Shown: piece by piece, positions 43,852-52,093 of the stretch
How positions within the stretch are numbered: the stretch's first letter is position 1
Layout: every line of letters starts with the position of its first letter
From: Acuticoccus sp965213555
Lineage (GTDB): Bacteria; Pseudomonadota; Alphaproteobacteria; Rhizobiales; Amorphaceae
Assembly (NCBI RefSeq): GCF_965213555.1
Contig: NZ_OZ243890.1
Coordinates: 682,001-746,000 of the forward strand
DNA length: 64,000 nt
Direction: 5' to 3'
Translations under genes and position numbers: made by a program
Notes under the pieces: model-generated
What the model saw: only the letters and a program-made list of their open reading frames with translations
The model's database searches: none
What the model was told of the DNA's origin: nothing

Positions 43852-45027
43852 TCAATCAAGGGCGTTGAGGAAGCGCACGATCCGGTCCATCGCCTCGGCA
43901 AGGCTCTCCCTGCTGCGCAGGAAGCACACCCGCACGTAGCCTTCCCCGTTGGCCCCGAAGGCGGTGCCCGGCGCGGTGCCGACCAGCGCCTCGTCGATCA
44001 GCCGGAACGCCGCCTCCCGGGAGGAGGCGAGGCCCGCCACCTTGAAGAAGGCGTAGAACGCGCCGTCCGGCGGCGCGTAGGTGACGCGCGAGTGACCGGC
44101 GAGCGCCTCTGACACGACCTCGCGGCCGACGCGCGCCCGCTCGATGGTGGCGCGGACGAACCAGTCACCCTCGGTGACCGCCGCAAGGCCGGCGCGCTGG
44201 AGGAACTGCGCGACGCCGGAGGTCGAGTACTGAATAAGGTTCTCCAGGGTCTGTCGCAGCGCGACGGGCGCGTGGATCCAGCCCATGCGCCATCCCGTCA
44301 TCGCCCAGTTCTTAGAAAACGTGCCGACGTAGAGGATGCGCTCGTCTGGAGCCGCGATGTCGAGGAAGGAGGGCGCTCGCGGCGCCCCAGTCCACACGAA
44401 GCGGGCGTAGATCTCGTCGGCGATGATCCACAGGCCGTGCCTTCGGGCGAACTCCAGCACGCGCTCCAGCGTCGCCAGGTCGGCGGTCCATCCGGTGGGG
44501 TTGGCCGGCGAGTTGAGGAAGATCGCCCGCGTCGCAGGCGTCACCGCGCGCTCCAGCGCCTCCACGGTGAGGACCCAGCGCCCGTCCGCCTCATCCATCG
44601 GCACGGGAACCGGCCGTGCCCCGATCACGGCCCCGGCACCGGATACGTTCGGCCACGTCGGCGTCGGCACGAGGATCTCCTCGTCCTCGCCGACGGTGAG
44701 GGCGACGCACAGCTGGATCGCCTGCATGCCCGATCCCGTCATGTAAAACGTGTCGGGGTCGAACGGCCGACCGTAGAGCGCCTCGTAGTACCCGGCCAAC
44801 GCCTCACGCAGCGCCGGCAGCCCGCGCGGGTAGGTGTAGAACGTCTCGCCGTCGCGCAGGGCGCGGGTCGCTGCGTCGGCGATGAAGCGGGGCGTCGGAA
44901 GGTCCCCCTCCCCCGCCCATAGGGGGATGAGACCCTCCTTGTCCCGCCCGTGGTTGACGGCCGCGATGATGCCGCTCGCCGGCGCCCGTTGCGCCGCCGG
45001 CCGCACCGCCGACATCAGATCGCCCAT
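43852..45027 (-). CDS. PLP-dependent class I/II aminotransferase
   Basis: 391 residues from ATG 45027, preceded by a perfect AGGAGG at 5-base spacing; an in-frame upstream start at 45060 is less likely. Fold-type I aminotransferase: PLP-stacking TGSGMQAIQLC, NSPANPTGW with the substrate-carboxylate-binding region, DEIYARFVW, the Schiff-base lysine in GTFSKNWAMTGWRMGW and the C-terminal VRVCFLRS arginine. It probably transaminates an aromatic or aspartate-type amino acid; substrate cannot be fixed. No operon partner is close. Confidence 0.9.
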   Translation of the reverse strand: MGDLMSAVRPAAQRAPASGIIAAVNHGRDKEGLIPLWAGEGDLPTPRFIADAATRALRDGETFYTYPRGLPALREALAGYYEALYGRPFDPDTFYMTGSGMQAIQLCVALTVGEDEEILVPTPTWPNVSGAGAVIGARPVPVPMDEADGRWVLTVEALERAVTPATRAIFLNSPANPTGWTADLATLERVLEFARRHGLWIIADEIYARFVWTGAPRAPSFLDIAAPDERILYVGTFSKNWAMTGWRMGWIHAPVALRQTLENLIQYSTSGVAQFLQRAGLAAVTEGDWFVRATIERARVGREVVSEALAGHSRVTYAPPDGAFYAFFKVAGLASSREAAFRLIDEALVGTAPGTAFGANGEGYVRVCFLRSRESLAEAMDRIVRFLNALD

Positions 45028-45288
45028 CCGTGCCTCCTGGAACGCCGCGTCGCCTGCCACGACGCAACGACGACGTCAAACGCGTGGGGCTGGGCCGCGC
45101 TCGGTTCAGCCTGCCTTCATCGAGCCCCGTCTAATGAGCATGGACCGTCCCTTGTGTGTCCTGCGTCAAGGGACGGCCTCACGGCGTCGTGGGATGGTCG
45201 GGCCTCGTGCGCGCTCCGAATTGTGGTAGAGTGTGGCAGCGCGGGCGCGGTCCGACCCGGCGCACGAACGTCAGCGAGCGATCCCGTA

Positions 45289-46335
45289 ATGCGAATCCTT
45301 CCCGCCGCGACGGTGCTGTCGGTCGGAACGGTGGCGTTCCTGGCCCTCGCGGTGCCGCGCCTCTACACCGGCTATCACGAACGCGAGGTGCGCCAGGAGC
45401 TGCAGGCCGCGACGCCGGGCGAGACGCTGGACGAGCGCGTCCGCGCCGCGCTCGAGGACGACGACGTCTCCCTCGCCACGCAATACGTCGACCTTGCGGA
45501 CGACCTCGGCAAGCCGGTGGCGCCGGAGACCGCGCAGTCCCTGGCCGAGGCGCAGGGGACCGTCGCCTCCATCGTGCGCAACGCCGGGGCGTTCGCTGGC
45601 GCCTACATCACCGGCCGCGCCGACAGCGCCGCCGGCCTCGCTGGCGCCGTGGTGTCGGACCTCACCGTGGTCGGCGACGTGCGCGACATCATCTCCGAGG
45701 GCGGCAAGGCGGCGGTCGGCGAGGAGTACTCGCGCTTCCTGCTGACCCTCGCCGCGATCGGCCTCGCCGCGGAGGGCGCGACGGTGGCGACCGGCGGCTC
45801 CTCCCTCGTCGTCAAGGCCGCGGTCTCGGTGTTGAAGGTGGCCAAGCGCACCGGCAACCTCACCGCCGCGTTCACCGCGCGCCTGCTGCGGCTCGCCAGT
45901 GCCGCGACGCGGCAGGCGGACGCCCCTGCCACGGCGGTGCGCACGGCCGGCGTCGGGGCGACGCCGATCGCCCGTGTGGCGGCCCGTGCGGAGCTGCGCT
46001 CGACGCTGTCGGCCATCGGCACGGCCGCCGAGAACGCCGGGCCGGCCGACACCGTCAAGCTGCTGCGCTACGTGCGAACCACGGACGACGCGCGCGAGCT
46101 GGCGACCTTCACCAGCCGCTTCGGCCGTCGCTCGCGCGCCGTGGCCGAGCTCACCGGCAAGACCACGTTGCGAGCGTTCCGCGTGTCGCTGCGCGGGCTC
46201 CGGCTGCTGTTCGCCTTCCTGTACAGCTTCATCGCCTGGCTCGCCGGCCTCATCGCCCTGCGTCTCGTCAAGCGCGTCCTTGCCGGCATCGCCCACGCGT
46301 TCCGCAGCGCGTTCCTCGCCGTGGCGCTTCCCTAG
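45289..46335 (+). CDS. Hypothetical membrane protein
   Basis: 348 residues from ATG 45289. Hydrophobic segments lie at the N-terminus (about 3-22), in the middle (about 150-185) and near the C-terminus (about 300-335). The segment between carries charged amphipathic helices (TRQADAP, KLLRYVRTTDDARELATF, GRRSRAVAELTGKTTLRAF). I recognise no domain; it resembles conserved hypothetical proteins of Hyphomicrobiales. It is 51 bp upstream of the TSUP exporter gene on the same strand and may be cotranscribed. The 260-bp divergent gap before it showed nothing else. Confidence 0.8.
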   Translation: MRILPAATVLSVGTVAFLALAVPRLYTGYHEREVRQELQAATPGETLDERVRAALEDDDVSLATQYVDLADDLGKPVAPETAQSLAEAQGTVASIVRNAGAFAGAYITGRADSAAGLAGAVVSDLTVVGDVRDIISEGGKAAVGEEYSRFLLTLAAIGLAAEGATVATGGSSLVVKAAVSVLKVAKRTGNLTAAFTARLLRLASAATRQADAPATAVRTAGVGATPIARVAARAELRSTLSAIGTAAENAGPADTVKLLRYVRTTDDARELATFTSRFGRRSRAVAELTGKTTLRAFRVSLRGLRLLFAFLYSFIAWLAGLIALRLVKRVLAGIAHAFRSAFLAVALP

Positions 46336-46386
46336 GCGAAGCGGCGACGGCGCAGGGGCACGCGGCGCAGGCATAGCGGAGCGTTC

Positions 46387-47322
46387 GTGACGATTTACCT
46401 CCCCGTGGCCGAGATGCCCGTGGCCGTCCTCATGATCCTCGCCATGGGCGGCGCCGTCGGGCTGATCTCTGGGCTGTTCGGGGTCGGCGGCGGCTTCCTG
46501 ATGACGCCGCTCCTGATCTTCTCCGGCATCCCACCGGCGGTGGCGGTCGCCTCGGTCACGCCGCAGATCGTCGCCTCGTCCACCTCCGGCGCGTTGTCCT
46601 ACGGGCGGCGTGGGCAGGTGGACTTCAAGCTCGCTGCGATCCTCATCGCCTCCGGCGCCGTGGGCGCGCTCGCCGGCGCGCGCCTGTTCGCCACGCTCGG
46701 CAGCCTTGGCCAGCTCAGCCTCGTCATCGCGATCTGCTACACGCTGTTCCTCGCCACCATCGGCGGGCTGACGCTCAACGAGGCGCTGCGCGCGATGCTG
46801 CGTGCCAGGGCCGCCCGCCGCCGCGGCGAGCCGCCGCCGCCGCAGCGCCTCACCGGCTCGCGCGGGTGGATCCATCGCCTGCCGTTCAAGGTGAGGTTCC
46901 GCCGGTCCAAGCTCTACATCTCCGTGCTGCCGGTGATGGCGCTCGGCCTGTCGATCTCGTTCCTCGGAACGTTGCTCGGCATCGGCGGCGGCTTCATCAT
47001 GGTGCCGGCGCTGATCTACCTTTTGAAGGTGCCGACCAGCATCGTCGTCGGCACCTCCCTCGTCCAGATCGTCGGCGTCATGAGCATCGCGACGATCAGC
47101 CACTCCCTCGCCTCGCAGACCGTCGACGTGCTGCTCGCCTTCATCCTGATGATCGGCGGCGTCATCGGTGCGCAGATCGGTGCATCCATGGGGCAGTCCC
47201 TGCGCGGCGAGCACCTGCGCGCGCTGCTCGGCCTCCTCGTCCTCGTCGTCGGCCTGCGCTTCGCGGTCAACCTCGTCGTCACGCCGGACGACCTCTACGT
47301 CATCACGACGTTGACGCGGTGA
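46387..47322 (+). CDS. TauE/SafE family (TSUP) anion exporter
   Basis: 311 residues from GTG 46387, with GGAG 6 bases upstream. About eight transmembrane segments in two related halves, each with the family glycine motif (SGLFGVGGGFLMTPLL and LGTLLGIGGGFIMVPAL). A basic cytoplasmic loop (RARAARRRGEPPPPQRL) joins them. TSUP proteins move sulfite, sulfonates or related anions. The next gene (TIGR02186) overlaps its stop by 4 bases, an association known from other alphaproteobacteria, so the two likely act together. Confidence 0.9.
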   Translation: MTIYLPVAEMPVAVLMILAMGGAVGLISGLFGVGGGFLMTPLLIFSGIPPAVAVASVTPQIVASSTSGALSYGRRGQVDFKLAAILIASGAVGALAGARLFATLGSLGQLSLVIAICYTLFLATIGGLTLNEALRAMLRARAARRRGEPPPPQRLTGSRGWIHRLPFKVRFRRSKLYISVLPVMALGLSISFLGTLLGIGGGFIMVPALIYLLKVPTSIVVGTSLVQIVGVMSIATISHSLASQTVDVLLAFILMIGGVIGAQIGASMGQSLRGEHLRALLGLLVLVVGLRFAVNLVVTPDDLYVITTLTR

Positions 47323-48056
47323 GGCGGCTCGCCCTCGCCCTTGCCCTCCTCGCAGCTGCGCCGGCGAGCGCGGAGTCCCTGGCGGTCGCCCTGTCGACGC
47401 GGTCCGTGTCCATCGGCTCGGACTTCTCCGGCGCGTCGATCTCGCTGTTCGGCGTCATCGAGCGCGACGCGCAGACGGTGCCGCGGCCGGGGGAGTACGA
47501 GGTCATCGTCGTGGTGCGCGGACCCGAGCAACGCGTCCTCGTCCAGCGACGGGAGCGTCGGCTGGGCATCTGGGTGAACAGCGCCGGCCAGCACTTCGAG
47601 GCGATGCCGTCGTACTACGGCCTGTTCACGACCGAGGACGCGGCCCCCCTGGTCCTCGACCAACAGGGGCCGGCACGGCGCCTCTCCCTCGCCTCCCTCG
47701 GTGTCGGGGCGGACGAGCGCGAGACCTACCGCATCGCACTCGCTCACCGGCGCATGCGCAACGGGCTCTACATGGAGCGGTACGGCGCCGTGACCTTGAT
47801 GACGAAGACGTTCTTCCGCACCGAGGTCCCGCTCCCCCCGCTGGTGGAGGACGGCACCTACACGGTGTTCGTGCTCCTCTTCGCGGCGGGCACGCCCCTC
47901 GACGACCAGCGGCTGACGTTCGTCGTCTCCAAGTCCGGCTTCGAGGAGCAGCTTTCCCGGCTGTCACAGCAGCGACCGCTCGTCTACGGGCTCGGCGCGG
48001 TGGTGCTCGCCCTCGTCACTGGCTACGTCGGCGGCGTGGTCTTCCGCCGCGGTTGA
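47319..48056 (+). CDS. TIGR02186 family membrane-anchored periplasmic protein
   Basis: 245 residues from GTG 47319, overlapping the TSUP stop as GTGA. An N-terminal signal peptide (RRLALALALLAAAPASAE) precedes a beta-rich periplasmic domain (VSIGSDFSGASISLFGVIER, RGPEQRVLVQRRERRLGIWV) and a C-terminal transmembrane anchor (about 222-240) ending FRRG. The family has no known function; tight coupling to the exporter suggests an accessory or sensing role. Confidence 0.88.
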   Translation: MRRLALALALLAAAPASAESLAVALSTRSVSIGSDFSGASISLFGVIERDAQTVPRPGEYEVIVVVRGPEQRVLVQRRERRLGIWVNSAGQHFEAMPSYYGLFTTEDAAPLVLDQQGPARRLSLASLGVGADERETYRIALAHRRMRNGLYMERYGAVTLMTKTFFRTEVPLPPLVEDGTYTVFVLLFAAGTPLDDQRLTFVVSKSGFEEQLSRLSQQRPLVYGLGAVVLALVTGYVGGVVFRRG

Positions 48057-48133
48057 GCCGCTCCGTCGAACTCCGCGGCACGCACCACGTTGCCACCGGG
48101 TCAGATCGCCGGTCCCGACCGCAGGAGGATGCC

Positions 48134-48586
48134 ATGACGCAGTCCAATCCGATGGTCCCGGTGACGCTCGGCCTCGCCGGGCTCCTCCCGTTCCTGGCGA
48201 CGAGCGCGGCGGCGGCCTTCCTCCCGTCCTGGCAGGCGGTCGCGACCCTCGCGGCGGCGCTCTACGGCATCGCCATCCTGTCCTTCCTCGGCGGGATCCA
48301 CTGGGGCCGAGCGCTAACGACAGGGCGCGCCGGCGAGTACGTCGGATCCGTCGTCCCCTCGCTCGTGGCGGTGTTCGCGATGGTGCTGCCGCCGCCCTGG
48401 GCACTCGGCGTGTTGTCGTCGGCCTTCGCGGTCGTGGGCGCGATCGACGTCGCGCTACTTTCCAAGACCGGTCCCGCCTGGTTCGCGCGGCTGCGGCTCG
48501 TGCTCACCGTGGTCGTGGTGATCGCGCTGGCGGTGTCGGCGGCGTACGCACCGGCGTCGGGTCCGATGTTCGGCCTCCTCGGCTGA
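48134..48586 (+). CDS. DUF3429 family membrane protein
   Basis: 150 residues from ATG 48134, preceded by CAGGAGG. Five hydrophobic segments fill the sequence, with ILSFLGGIHWGRAL, the conserved family motif, after the second. The function of DUF3429 proteins is unknown. It lies 77 bp after the TIGR02186 gene on the same strand and is followed by 199 bp without recognisable features. Confidence 0.88.
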   Translation: MTQSNPMVPVTLGLAGLLPFLATSAAAAFLPSWQAVATLAAALYGIAILSFLGGIHWGRALTTGRAGEYVGSVVPSLVAVFAMVLPPPWALGVLSSAFAVVGAIDVALLSKTGPAWFARLRLVLTVVVVIALAVSAAYAPASGPMFGLLG

Positions 48587-48785
48587 CGCCGGAGCCTTGA
48601 CTAGGCGGCGGGGACTGTCGGCGGTCGACCACTCTCGCGCTCACCGGGAACTCGTTCGATCAGCAAGAGCGCCCTCAACACCTGCTATTTCGTTGCGCTC
48701 AGACCGCGCGGACGCAAGTTCCGCCTCCCTTCAAACGGAACCCTGAAATCGGTGTTGAATCGGGCGTCAATCGCTGAAGACGAGG

Positions 48786-49124
48786 ATGATCAAGATGCCG
48801 ACCATCGCCGCCTACATCGGCGCAGCCATCGCCGAAATCGCCGGTTGCTTCGCATTCTGGGCATGGCTTCGCCTAGACGAGCCGGTTTGGTGGATCCTGC
48901 CAGGGATAGCTTCGCTGGCCCTGTTCGCGTACTTGCTCACGCTGGTTGATAGCGCCGCCGCCGGGCGCGCATACGCCGCTTACGGAGGAGTTTATATCGC
49001 GAGTTCGCTTGCCTGGCTGTGGCGCATCGAAGGCGTCAAACCTGACCGGTGGGACCTCATCGGAGCCGCCGCCTGCCTCATCGGAGCCGCAATCATCATT
49101 GCCGCACCACGGACGCCAGCTTGA
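48786..49124 (+). CDS. YnfA/UPF0060 family small membrane protein
   Basis: 112 residues. Four transmembrane segments with the family motifs AEIAGCFAFWAWLR, GRAYAAYGGVYIASSL and KPDRWDLIGAAACLIGA. YnfA-like proteins belong to the small multidrug-resistance-like fold; transport substrate is unproven. ATG 48786 and ATG 48795 are both usable; GAGG lies close to the first and 9 bases before the second. It converges on gpmI with only 15 bp between the stops. Confidence 0.92.
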   Translation: MIKMPTIAAYIGAAIAEIAGCFAFWAWLRLDEPVWWILPGIASLALFAYLLTLVDSAAAGRAYAAYGGVYIASSLAWLWRIEGVKPDRWDLIGAAACLIGAAIIIAAPRTPA

Positions 49125-49139
49125 AATTGTCAACGCCAC

Positions 49140-50660
49140 CTAGTCGCGGAAGGTCGCGAGGCAGCGGCCGGTCATCGCCTCGGGCTGGGGAATATCCATC
49201 AGCGCGAGCACCGTCGGTGCAAGGTCGGCAAGGCGGCCATCGGACAGCGTTGCCGTGCGCGGCGAGACGAGGACCAGCGGCACGTCGTTCAGCGTGTGCG
49301 CGGTGTGCGGCGAGCCCGTCTCGGGGTCGACCATCATCTCGCAGTTGCCGTGGTCGGCGGTGAACAGCAGGAAGCCACCGCGGGCAGCGACCGCGTCGGC
49401 GACTTGGCCGAGCGACTGATCCACCGCCTCCACCGCCGCGATCGCGGCCTCGAGGCTGCCCGTGTGACCGACCATGTCGGGGTTCGCGAAGTTCACGACA
49501 ACAAGGTCGTAGGCGTCCGCCCCGAGCGCTTGCAGCAGCTCCCGGGTCAGCTCGGGCGCCGACATCTGGGGTTGTAGGTCGTAGGTGGCGACCTTGGGCG
49601 AGGGCACCATCACCCGCTCCTCGCCATCGAAGGGCGCCTCGCGGCCGCCGTTCAGGAAGTACGTCACGTGGGGGTACTTCTCGGTCTCGGCGAGGTGGAT
49701 CTGCCGGCGGCCGGCGCGCGCCACGGTCTCGGCGAGGCCGTCGGCGAGGTTCTGCGGCGCGAACAGAGTCGCCATCGCCCCGTCGAGCTCACCGCCGTAC
49801 GACACCATGCCGACGGCCTTGGCGAGCCGGACCGTCCGCGGACGGGAAAATCCCTCGAAGTCCGGGAGGAGGAGGGCCGAGAGGATCTCCCGCACGCGGT
49901 CGGAGCGGAAGTTGATGCACACGATCGCATCACCGTCCGCCATGCCGCCGTAGTCCCCGATGACGCAGGGTTCGACGAACTCGTCCATGGTGCCCGCATC
50001 GTGCGCGGCGCGCACCGCACCGACGGCGTCGCCCGCACGGTGCCCCTCGGCGTCGACGAGCACGCGGTACGCCCGCTCGACGCGCTCCCAGCGGTTGTCG
50101 CGGTCCATCGCGAAGTATCGCCCGGTGACGGTCGCGATGGGGACGTCGTCCGGCAACGCGCCCTCAAGAGCCGCGAGCTGGGCCGGCGCCGCGTCGGGGG
50201 CCGTGTCCCGGCCGTCCGTGAACGCGTGGACGAGCGCGGGCACGCCCGCCGACGACGCCGCTCGGGCCACGGCCACCGCGTGGTGCTGGTGGGCGTGGAC
50301 GCCGCCCGGGGACATCAGCCCTATGATGTGGCAGGTCCCACCGGTGCCGGAAAGCGCCTCGAACAGCCCGGTCGCCTCGAGCCGTGCCGCGAGGTCGCCG
50401 CTGCGGGCCGCCTCGTCGATGCGCGGCAGCTCCTGAAGGACGATCCGCCCTGCGCCGATGTTGAGGTGGCCGACCTCCGAGTTGCCCATCTGGCCCTCGG
50501 GCAGGCCCACTGCGGGCCCGCACGTCGTGAGGAGGGCGTGCGGGTTCGCCTCATGCAACCGGTCGAAGTTCGGCGTCCTCGCCTGCGCGATGGCGTTCGC
50601 CTCGCGCTCCTCGCGCCAGCCCCAGCCGTCGAGGATCATCAGGATGGTCGGCGTCGGCAT
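49140..50660 (-). CDS. gpmI: 2,3-bisphosphoglycerate-independent phosphoglycerate mutase
   Basis: 506 residues, the family norm. It interconverts 3- and 2-phosphoglycerate in glycolysis using two Mn ions. Seen: metal-binding ILMILDGWGWRE at the N-terminus, the phosphorylated serine in QMGNSEVGHLNIGAGR, FTDGRDTAPD, FRSDRVRE, NFANPDMVGHTG and TADHGNCEMM. No nearby glycolytic genes; it appears to be a single transcription unit. Confidence 0.97.
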   Translation of the reverse strand: MPTPTILMILDGWGWREEREANAIAQARTPNFDRLHEANPHALLTTCGPAVGLPEGQMGNSEVGHLNIGAGRIVLQELPRIDEAARSGDLAARLEATGLFEALSGTGGTCHIIGLMSPGGVHAHQHHAVAVARAASSAGVPALVHAFTDGRDTAPDAAPAQLAALEGALPDDVPIATVTGRYFAMDRDNRWERVERAYRVLVDAEGHRAGDAVGAVRAAHDAGTMDEFVEPCVIGDYGGMADGDAIVCINFRSDRVREILSALLLPDFEGFSRPRTVRLAKAVGMVSYGGELDGAMATLFAPQNLADGLAETVARAGRRQIHLAETEKYPHVTYFLNGGREAPFDGEERVMVPSPKVATYDLQPQMSAPELTRELLQALGADAYDLVVVNFANPDMVGHTGSLEAAIAAVEAVDQSLGQVADAVAARGGFLLFTADHGNCEMMVDPETGSPHTAHTLNDVPLVLVSPRTATLSDGRLADLAPTVLALMDIPQPEAMTGRCLATFRD

Positions 50661-50717
50661 GGTCCCTCCCGCGTCCGCCCTCGCTTAGGCTAGAAGCGCG
50701 GCGCCGGCCAGCGCACC

Positions 50718-51449
50718 TCAGCCGAGGCCGTTGGCGATGAGGAGCACGGCGATGCCGGCGAGCGCGACGAAGATCACGCGGCGGAAGATGTCCGCGCTCA
50801 GCCGTCGTCCGAGCCGGTCGCCCAACGGCATGCCGGCGGCCACCGCGAGGAGCGTGAGCGCTCCGATGCCCGCGCGCTCGAGGGTCAGCGTGCCGTCGGC
50901 GATGAGGACGCTCACCTGGACCATCGAGAACAGCAGGAACACCGCTGAGATGGCGGAGACGAAGCCCTCGCGATCCACCCGCAGCGACTGCAGGAAGGTC
51001 ACGCTGACCGGGCTCGAGATGCCCACCGCCCCTTGCAGGAGCCCCGTCACGAAGCCGAACGGGCCGGCGAAGAACGAGGCGCGTGAGAGGGGCAGCGTCA
51101 GGGCCGGCAACGCCAGCTGGGAGGCGAGGTAGACGAGCACCGCGACGCCGAGCGCCACCTGCAGCAGCTCGACCGGCGCGCTGACGAGGACCTGGGTACC
51201 GATGAAGGTTCCTACCGCTCCTGCGACGAGGAAGGGCAGCATGTAGCGCTGGGCGAGGAGCGCACGGCGGAACTGCGCCACCTGGAGCGTGTTCGTGACG
51301 ATGATCGGCACCGCGACGATGGCGATGGCGGTCGGCACGTCGAGCGCGATGGTGAGGAGCGGGATCGCCAGCAGCGGCAGCCCCATGCCGATGGCGCCCT
51401 TCATGACCGAGCCGAGGAAGATGGTCACGAGGGCGAGCGCGGTGATCAT
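50718..51449 (-). CDS. TauE/SafE family (TSUP) transporter
   Basis: 243 residues with about seven hydrophobic segments. The N-terminal VMKGAIGMGLPLLAIPLL and the second half GLLQGAVGISSPVSVTFL carry the TSUP glycine motifs. It is shorter than the exporter at 46387 and clearly from a different branch. Substrate unknown. It lies 57 bp upstream of gpmI on the same strand, but no functional link is evident. Confidence 0.87.
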   Translation of the reverse strand: MITALALVTIFLGSVMKGAIGMGLPLLAIPLLTIALDVPTAIAIVAVPIIVTNTLQVAQFRRALLAQRYMLPFLVAGAVGTFIGTQVLVSAPVELLQVALGVAVLVYLASQLALPALTLPLSRASFFAGPFGFVTGLLQGAVGISSPVSVTFLQSLRVDREGFVSAISAVFLLFSMVQVSVLIADGTLTLERAGIGALTLLAVAAGMPLGDRLGRRLSADIFRRVIFVALAGIAVLLIANGLG

Positions 51450-51546
51450 GGGGCTCCGGGCGGCCTCGCCGCCGCACGATGGCCCGGCGGGGTGCGAAAG
51501 GCAGGCCGCTCGCAGCTAGCCGGCTCGGCCGCCCCCGTCAACGACG

Positions 51547-51981
51547 TCAGCTGACGGGGGCGGAGATCTCGCAGCCGTCGAACGATCCGTCCACCCGGTC
51601 GACGCGGAAGCGGATCCCCGAGTCCTCCTCCACGAACACGCGCTTGCCCGCCTCCTCGACGACGAAGAAGCAGGAGCGCGAGGTGTCGTTCAGCCGCGGG
51701 TAGGTGAAGCAGGTGCGACCGCCCTCATCGACCTCCACGTAGCCGGTCGAGACCTGTCCCTCGATGTTGTAGACGGTGTCGCCGGACGGGGCGATGCACT
51801 CGTACCAGCGCTCCCCGGTGTCGAGGAGGACGCCGGACATGCGGCCGCCGTAGAGGAAGCCGCGGATCTCCGACGCCGTCAGCCGATCCGCAGCGTCCGC
51901 CGGGGACGCCGTCACGACCGGCTGGAGGGCGCCGATCGCCACCGCCACCAAGAGTAGGCTCGTCGTGCGGATCATCGCCAT
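51547..51981 (-). CDS. Secreted hypothetical protein
   Basis: 144 residues from ATG 51981 (a second ATG is at 51975; a longer start at 52041 lacks a signal-like N-terminus). A Sec signal peptide is clear (MIRTTSLLLVAVAIGALQ, cleavage probably near SPADAADR). The mature domain of about 110 residues has four cysteines (YECIAP, RTCFTYP, SRSCFFV, DGCEIS), likely two disulfides, and a GFLYGGRMSGVLLDTGERWYE start. Small periplasmic proteins of this type are common in Hyphomicrobiales; I cannot assign a function. Confidence 0.8.
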   Translation of the reverse strand: MAMIRTTSLLLVAVAIGALQPVVTASPADAADRLTASEIRGFLYGGRMSGVLLDTGERWYECIAPSGDTVYNIEGQVSTGYVEVDEGGRTCFTYPRLNDTSRSCFFVVEEAGKRVFVEEDSGIRFRVDRVDGSFDGCEISAPVS

Positions 51982-52093
51982 CGCCTCGTTCCGTTCTGGT
52001 GCGCGGCCGTGTGTCCGCCTCGATGCCGCGGACCATCGCACGTCGACATGGCCGGCAGATGGCCGACCGCGGCGAGCGCGAGGCGCCGTGGCG

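Noticed and set aside
45271..47214. 647-codon minus-strand frame opposite the hypothetical membrane protein and TSUP exporter
   Set aside because: Antisense shadow; the plus-strand genes have membrane segments, family motifs and coupled starts.
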